64,000 nt of DNA from Metabacillus idriensis (GTDB taxonomy: Bacteria > Bacillota > Bacilli > Bacillales > Bacillaceae), in contig NZ_WKKF01000010.1 of assembly GCF_009674765.1 (NCBI RefSeq), positions 41,825 through 105,824 on the forward strand, in the 5' to 3' direction. The position numbers were made by a program, and so were the translations under genes. The notes under the pieces were generated by a model. It did not search any database and had not been told where the DNA came from. It saw nothing but the letters and a program-made list of their open reading frames with translations. Shown here piece after piece: positions 60,060 through 64,000 of the stretch. Every line of letters begins with the position of its first letter. Within the stretch, counting starts at the first letter, position 1.

Positions 60060-63000
60060 ATGTTCGAAAGTTTTCTCAAACGGGGAAAATTAATTATTAT
60101 TTTATTTTTCGTCATTATTTTAGTTGGCGGGTATTTATTTTATCAGCTTCCAAAACGGGAATTGCCGGAGTTTTCCGCCAATATTGTATCCATTTCAACT
60201 GTTTATCCGGGTGCAGATGCCGAGGCTGTCGAAAGTGATGTGACGGAGGTTTTAGAAGATGCTCTCAAAAATTCAGAAGGCATTGAAAGCATGAACTCCG
60301 TTTCCGCACAAGAATTTTCAAATGTCATCATTGAAGTGGATGACAGCGGCGATTTTGAAAAAATATCTGGTGAGATTAAACAAAAAGTCTCAGACAATGT
60401 CTCAAAACTTCCAGAGGATGCGTTTGATCCTGAAGTGAAAAAGGCTGCCACAGGACTGCCGGTAGGTTCCTATATGTTTACTGCTGATAATGCGGACTCA
60501 TTAAAAGAGAGCCAAGAGGAAATCCTCAAATTAAGAGAAAAGGTTCAGGATCTTGACGGTGTATCAGGCGTTACGATTAAGGGTTTTAAAGAAAAAGAAG
60601 CCATCATAAAGCTTGACAGTGATAAGTTAGCTGAAAACGGACTGAACGTCTCAGCGGTTATTGAGGCAATCAATAATGAGTATAAAACGACGCCTCTCGG
60701 TGAAACGAAGCAAGACGGAGAAAATGTCCGCCTTTCGCTGAATCAATATAAAGATATCGAACAAATTAAGGAGCTTGCCGTCCAATCTCCGATTACAAAA
60801 GAGCTAATACAGGTCGGTGATCTCGCGGAACTGGCTTTTGAGGAAAAAGACAAGGAAGATATCGTTTCTTACAACGGTAAACCTGCCTATTCATTTACAG
60901 TCACGATTGACTCAGGACTTGATATTCCCGCTGCTTTTACTAAAGTAGACAAGGAAATCAAGGATGAACTGAATTTGCCTGAAGGAGTAGAGCTCGAAAC
61001 GTATTACTCGCAAAAAGCAGATGTTGATACGATTTTTGATGATTTGATCAAAGAGGCAGTTATTGCAGTGCTTGCCGTTATTTTGATTACAACTCTTGGA
61101 TTAACATTAAGCGGAGCGTTTATCGTTTCTCTCGCCATCCCCTTATCCATTACCTTGGGGACAATACCGCTTCCGTTTCTTGATGTTGATTTGAACCAAA
61201 TTTCAGTGATTGGTCTAATTATCGCACTTGGTATATTGGTAGATGATGCCATTGTTGTCAATGATAATATTTTGCGGCAATATAAGCTTCAGAAAAATGG
61301 AAATGCCCTGCAGGCAACGAAAGATGGCGTGAAAGAAGTGTGGGGTTCGATTGTCACGTCAACGCTTGCAGTCGTTTTTGCCTTCTTGCCGCTTACCTTG
61401 CTTTCAGGTTCGAATGGTTCCTTTATCCGGTCGCTTCCGTCCGTTCTTATCTTAACGGTTGTGGCATCTATGATTATCTCTCTGACGCTTGTTCCGGTTT
61501 ATCAATATGCGGTAAATAAGAAGAAAATACGCTCAAGCGAGAAAGAGCCGGGCTTTTTAGGAAAGCCGCTTAAAAAACTGTCTGACTTTTACGCGGATAC
61601 TCTCCTTGCGAAAATTGTAAAGCGTCCAGTCATAATAGGCGTGGGCGGAATTGTCGCCACATCTTTGATCTTTTTGCTGGCGTTTTACGTGCCATTTGAG
61701 TTTTTCCCATCAGCTAATAAAAAAGAAGTCACGGTTACTGTCACAATGCCCACAGACTACACGCTCGAAGAAACAAACAGTGTTCTAGAAGAGCTGGAAA
61801 AAGATTTGATTGAAATTAAAGAAACCGAAGAAACAGCGATTTTCACCGGTACAGGCGTACCTGGCCTCTTTAGTGAAACGGTTGAAAACGCAGGTCCAAA
61901 CACAGGTCAAATTGTTGCACGGATTGATAATGAAGCCGTGACGGCGGATCAATATATAGAAGAAAACACACATGGCCTCAGGGAAAAATATCCTGATGCA
62001 GAAATTTTCTTAACCACAATCGTACAGGGTCCTCCAACAGGCGCACCTGTAACCGTGAAATTAAGCGGTGAGGACTTCGACAAGCTAAATGATATTAAAA
62101 ATGAGCTTGCAGGTGAAATTCGGAAAGCTGACAACGGCTTGATTATTGATAATGTAAAAGCACCCCTGTCATCAATTCAATATAATCTTGACCGCGATGC
62201 ATTAACCGAAAATGGTTTAGACCCAAAATTCATCAGTGATCAAATACGTTTAGTAACAGAAGGCCTCCCAATGGGCACCTTCAAGTCTGATAATGAAAAC
62301 ATTGATTTAGTGATAAAGCAGGATACAGAAATTCATCAGGAAGGCATACAGCTTGATGAAATCGAGGTTCCTCTTCAAACGGAAGATCCTGTTCCGCAAA
62401 CAGCGCCACTCAGTGACTTTGCGGATACAGATACAATTGAACAATATCAAACGATTCCCCATGAAAATGGCGAACGGACTATTACACTAAAAGCATATCC
62501 AGGTAAATCGGAAACGTTTAAAAAAGACGTTGCAGCGATTGTGGATGAGTTTAAAGATCGATATACTGATGAAGGCTACAGCCTGACACTTGGCGGAGAA
62601 AATGACGATCAGACTCAGTTCTTTATTGAAATCAGTCTTCTCTTCCTAGTCGTACTTGTCCTGATTTACATTACGATTGCGTTCCAGTTCAATTCCCTTT
62701 CCCTGCCGCTGCTTGTCCTTGGAACGGTTTACTTAGCGGTAGCAGGAGCTGTCGCGGGACTGTTTGTGACACAGACTCCATTCAGTTTTATGGCAACAAT
62801 GGGCATCGTATCTCTTGCAGGTATTGTAGTCCGAAACTCTGTCGTCTTGTTTGAATTTATTGAACAGCGGATCAAAGCGGGCTATGACCGTACGGAAGCT
62901 GTAATGGAAGCCGGAAGAGCAAGAATACGTCCTATCCTTCTGACGGCATTTACTGCTTTAGTGGCTCTTCTGCCTGTAGCATTCAGCAACGATCCATTAT

Positions 63001-63122
63001 TCAAGCCGCTTGCAATCAGCATCGTATCCGGAGTCCTCTTCTCAACGATTCTGACGCTGCTGATCGTCCCTGCTTTATATATAGTAGTTGATAAGCTCCG
63101 TGCGAAAAGAAGAAAAGCATAA
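60060..63122 (+). CDS. RND efflux transporter permease (AcrB/SwrC family)
   Basis: A 1020-residue transporter with the two-fold RND layout: first helix (LIIILFFVIILVGGYLFYQLP), porter domain, helices 2-6 containing GLIIALGILVDDAIVVNDN (the helix-4 aspartates of the proton relay), second porter domain with GPPTGAPVTVKLSG, and helices 8-12 with FSFMATMGIVSLAGIVVRNS. In Bacillus, SwrC (YerP) of this type exports surfactin and other amphiphiles. The start is ATG 60060 after AAGGAGG; the frame back to 59994 lacks a site. No adaptor or regulator gene adjoins it. Confidence 0.93.
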   Translation: MFESFLKRGKLIIILFFVIILVGGYLFYQLPKRELPEFSANIVSISTVYPGADAEAVESDVTEVLEDALKNSEGIESMNSVSAQEFSNVIIEVDDSGDFEKISGEIKQKVSDNVSKLPEDAFDPEVKKAATGLPVGSYMFTADNADSLKESQEEILKLREKVQDLDGVSGVTIKGFKEKEAIIKLDSDKLAENGLNVSAVIEAINNEYKTTPLGETKQDGENVRLSLNQYKDIEQIKELAVQSPITKELIQVGDLAELAFEEKDKEDIVSYNGKPAYSFTVTIDSGLDIPAAFTKVDKEIKDELNLPEGVELETYYSQKADVDTIFDDLIKEAVIAVLAVILITTLGLTLSGAFIVSLAIPLSITLGTIPLPFLDVDLNQISVIGLIIALGILVDDAIVVNDNILRQYKLQKNGNALQATKDGVKEVWGSIVTSTLAVVFAFLPLTLLSGSNGSFIRSLPSVLILTVVASMIISLTLVPVYQYAVNKKKIRSSEKEPGFLGKPLKKLSDFYADTLLAKIVKRPVIIGVGGIVATSLIFLLAFYVPFEFFPSANKKEVTVTVTMPTDYTLEETNSVLEELEKDLIEIKETEETAIFTGTGVPGLFSETVENAGPNTGQIVARIDNEAVTADQYIEENTHGLREKYPDAEIFLTTIVQGPPTGAPVTVKLSGEDFDKLNDIKNELAGEIRKADNGLIIDNVKAPLSSIQYNLDRDALTENGLDPKFISDQIRLVTEGLPMGTFKSDNENIDLVIKQDTEIHQEGIQLDEIEVPLQTEDPVPQTAPLSDFADTDTIEQYQTIPHENGERTITLKAYPGKSETFKKDVAAIVDEFKDRYTDEGYSLTLGGENDDQTQFFIEISLLFLVVLVLIYITIAFQFNSLSLPLLVLGTVYLAVAGAVAGLFVTQTPFSFMATMGIVSLAGIVVRNSVVLFEFIEQRIKAGYDRTEAVMEAGRARIRPILLTAFTALVALLPVAFSNDPLFKPLAISIVSGVLFSTILTLLIVPALYIVVDKLRAKRRKA

Positions 63123-63128
63123 TGAATT

Positions 63129-63158
63129 AGGCTGCCTTTTATTGGCAGCCTTTTTGTT
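63129..63158 (+). terminator. Terminator after the RND gene
   Basis: AGGCTGCC/GGCAGCCT stem with a 7-base loop and a T-run. Confidence 0.85.
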
Positions 63159-63203
63159 TCATAGTATAGTAAAAGAATAGAAAATCAGATTGGGGGATCT
63201 ACC

Positions 63204-63749
63204 TTGTTCGTACATAAAATAGATGATGAAGTTTCATTAAAATTAATGGATGTAAACGATGCAGAAAAGCTGTTCAGCCTCACCGATCATTCAAGACAGC
63301 ACCTGCGTGAATGGCTTCCATGGCTGGATTTCACAACAAAACAGGAGGATACAAAATCCTTTATTGAAGGCTGTCTTCGTGCTTATGCAGAAAATAAAAG
63401 TTTGAATGCAGTAATTTTACATAAAGGCGAACTTGCTGGAACAGCAGGCTTCAACCAAATCAACTGGTCGAACAAAACTGCTTATATCGGCTATTGGCTC
63501 GGGTCAGAGTTTCAGGGCAATGGCATCATGACAAAAGTTGCCGGAGCATTGACCGATATAGCCTTTCAGGAATACAACTTGAACAAAGTTGAAATCCGGG
63601 CGGCTGTTTTGAACAGTAAAAGCAGAAGCATTCCTGAACGGCTTGGCTTTGTGCATGAAGGAACCATCAGACAAGCTGAATGGCTCTATGATCATTTTGT
63701 CGACCATGCCGTTTATGGCATGCTTGCTGAAGAATGGAAGCAGAATTAA
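63204..63749 (+). CDS. GNAT-family acetyltransferase (RimL/YdaF-like)
   Basis: A 181-residue N-acetyltransferase: LREWLPWLDFTTKQEDTKSF, TAYIGYWLGSEFQGNGIMTK (acetyl-CoA loop QGxGxxT-like), and VEIRAAVLNSKSRSIPERLG followed by FVHEGTIRQAEW. The pattern is that of ribosomal-protein serine acetyltransferases (RimL) and B. subtilis YdaF. Target unknown. The start is TTG 63204 behind GGGGGATC. It is the last complete gene of the window. Confidence 0.9.
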   Translation: MFVHKIDDEVSLKLMDVNDAEKLFSLTDHSRQHLREWLPWLDFTTKQEDTKSFIEGCLRAYAENKSLNAVILHKGELAGTAGFNQINWSNKTAYIGYWLGSEFQGNGIMTKVAGALTDIAFQEYNLNKVEIRAAVLNSKSRSIPERLGFVHEGTIRQAEWLYDHFVDHAVYGMLAEEWKQN

Positions 63750-63829
63750 GAAGAGCGGTTAGCGCCGGCAAACAGCTATTGATCCGCTATAAAACCGTAT
63801 TTTTTTCACTTTCTTCTATCTTAAATCAA

Positions 63830-63925
63830 GGCTGTTTTCGCATAGATTGTTGTTTTACATGATAAAAGTTGTCCGTTCCTTGCAGCGAGAGGAACTTGCT
63901 TTCCGCGGGGAGCATGGAAGCCTCC
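63830..63925 (+). mobile_element. MITE copy 5, left part only
   Basis: Starts GGCTGTTTTCGCATAG and follows copy 2 through GCTTTCCGCGGGGAGCATGG to about 63925, then changes to unrelated sequence that runs to the window end. Left flank is TAAATCAA; the right end is not present before base 64000. The rest of 63926-64000 shows no recognisable gene. Confidence 0.75.
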
Positions 63926-64000
63926 TGATATGAACGAAACTGTCAAGGCTCCCACTCTAAATTGGTAATTGTCTTATTTTTGGGTAACTTTAAGAAGAGA

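Overview
The window is chromosomal DNA of an endospore-forming, low-GC Gram-positive rod of the family Bacillaceae (Bacillus sensu lato). It carries a GerA-type germinant receptor, sporulation and spore-coat genes (cdaS, gerT, spo0M), bacillithiol synthesis (bshB2), lipoteichoic acid synthases, a Bacillus-type T-box in front of argS and A-rich GGAGG ribosome binding sites. No phage, plasmid, CRISPR array, rRNA or tRNA gene is visible. Gene order over much of the window matches what I recall of the B. subtilis yoj-yod region: sodC, a LysM/P60 hydrolase, cdaS, a MATE pump, bshB2, yojF, a RarD-type permease, gerT, yodB, yodC, mhqD, ctpA, yodH, yodJ, deoD, a PAP2 gene, yozD and yodN. Accessory genes are inserted between these.

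Layout. 1-2751: the tail of a gerA-gerB-gerC operon. 2.8-7.0 kb: two luciferase-type flavin monooxygenases, an IscA-like protein and a MocR regulator. 7.4-9.2 kb: hxlR facing hxlAB, the ribulose-monophosphate route for formaldehyde. 9.2-13.8 kb: an SDR, a YitT-type membrane protein, a VanW protein and LTA synthase. 13.9-18.5 kb: a Cu/Zn SOD with an intact copper site, argS behind a T-box, a DUF3298-like protein and a cell-wall endopeptidase. 18.7-26.6 kb: transporters, the sporulation c-di-AMP synthase cdaS, bshB2-yojF and a RarD permease. 26.8-28.2 kb: gerT, a Gly/Pro-rich protein and a sigma-B-controlled YdaT-like protein. 28.5-34.1 kb: quinone and electrophile defence (yodB-yodC pair with a palindromic operator, mhqD, and a WrbA-like flavoprotein behind an MhqR-type box) around a hydroxybutyrate permease/dehydrogenase pair. 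34.5-41.9 kb: ctpA, yodH, yodJ, a Mug-type glycosylase, deoD, a PAP2 phosphatase and a secreted GDPD. 42-50.9 kb: TSUP exporter, a methyltransferase, an 889-bp gene-free stretch with a tandem structured-RNA candidate, a kinase/Spo0M operon with a newly recognised small basic gene, yozD and yodN. 51-64 kb: an ABC-2 exporter, a StyA-type monooxygenase, a second LTA synthase, an RND pump and an acetyltransferase.

Two interspersed repeat families are scattered through the intergenic spaces. One is a 110-220 bp MITE with inverted ends and 8-bp target duplications, one copy of which separates the argS T-box from argS. The other is a roughly 120-bp REP-like unit whose central hairpin arms differ from copy to copy but remain self-complementary.

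The most interesting undescribed item is at 44401-44621. Two units with an exact 120-bp period share conserved single-stranded segments and an identical 10-nt loop, while their helices change in a compensatory way; they are followed by an intrinsic terminator and by no same-strand gene.
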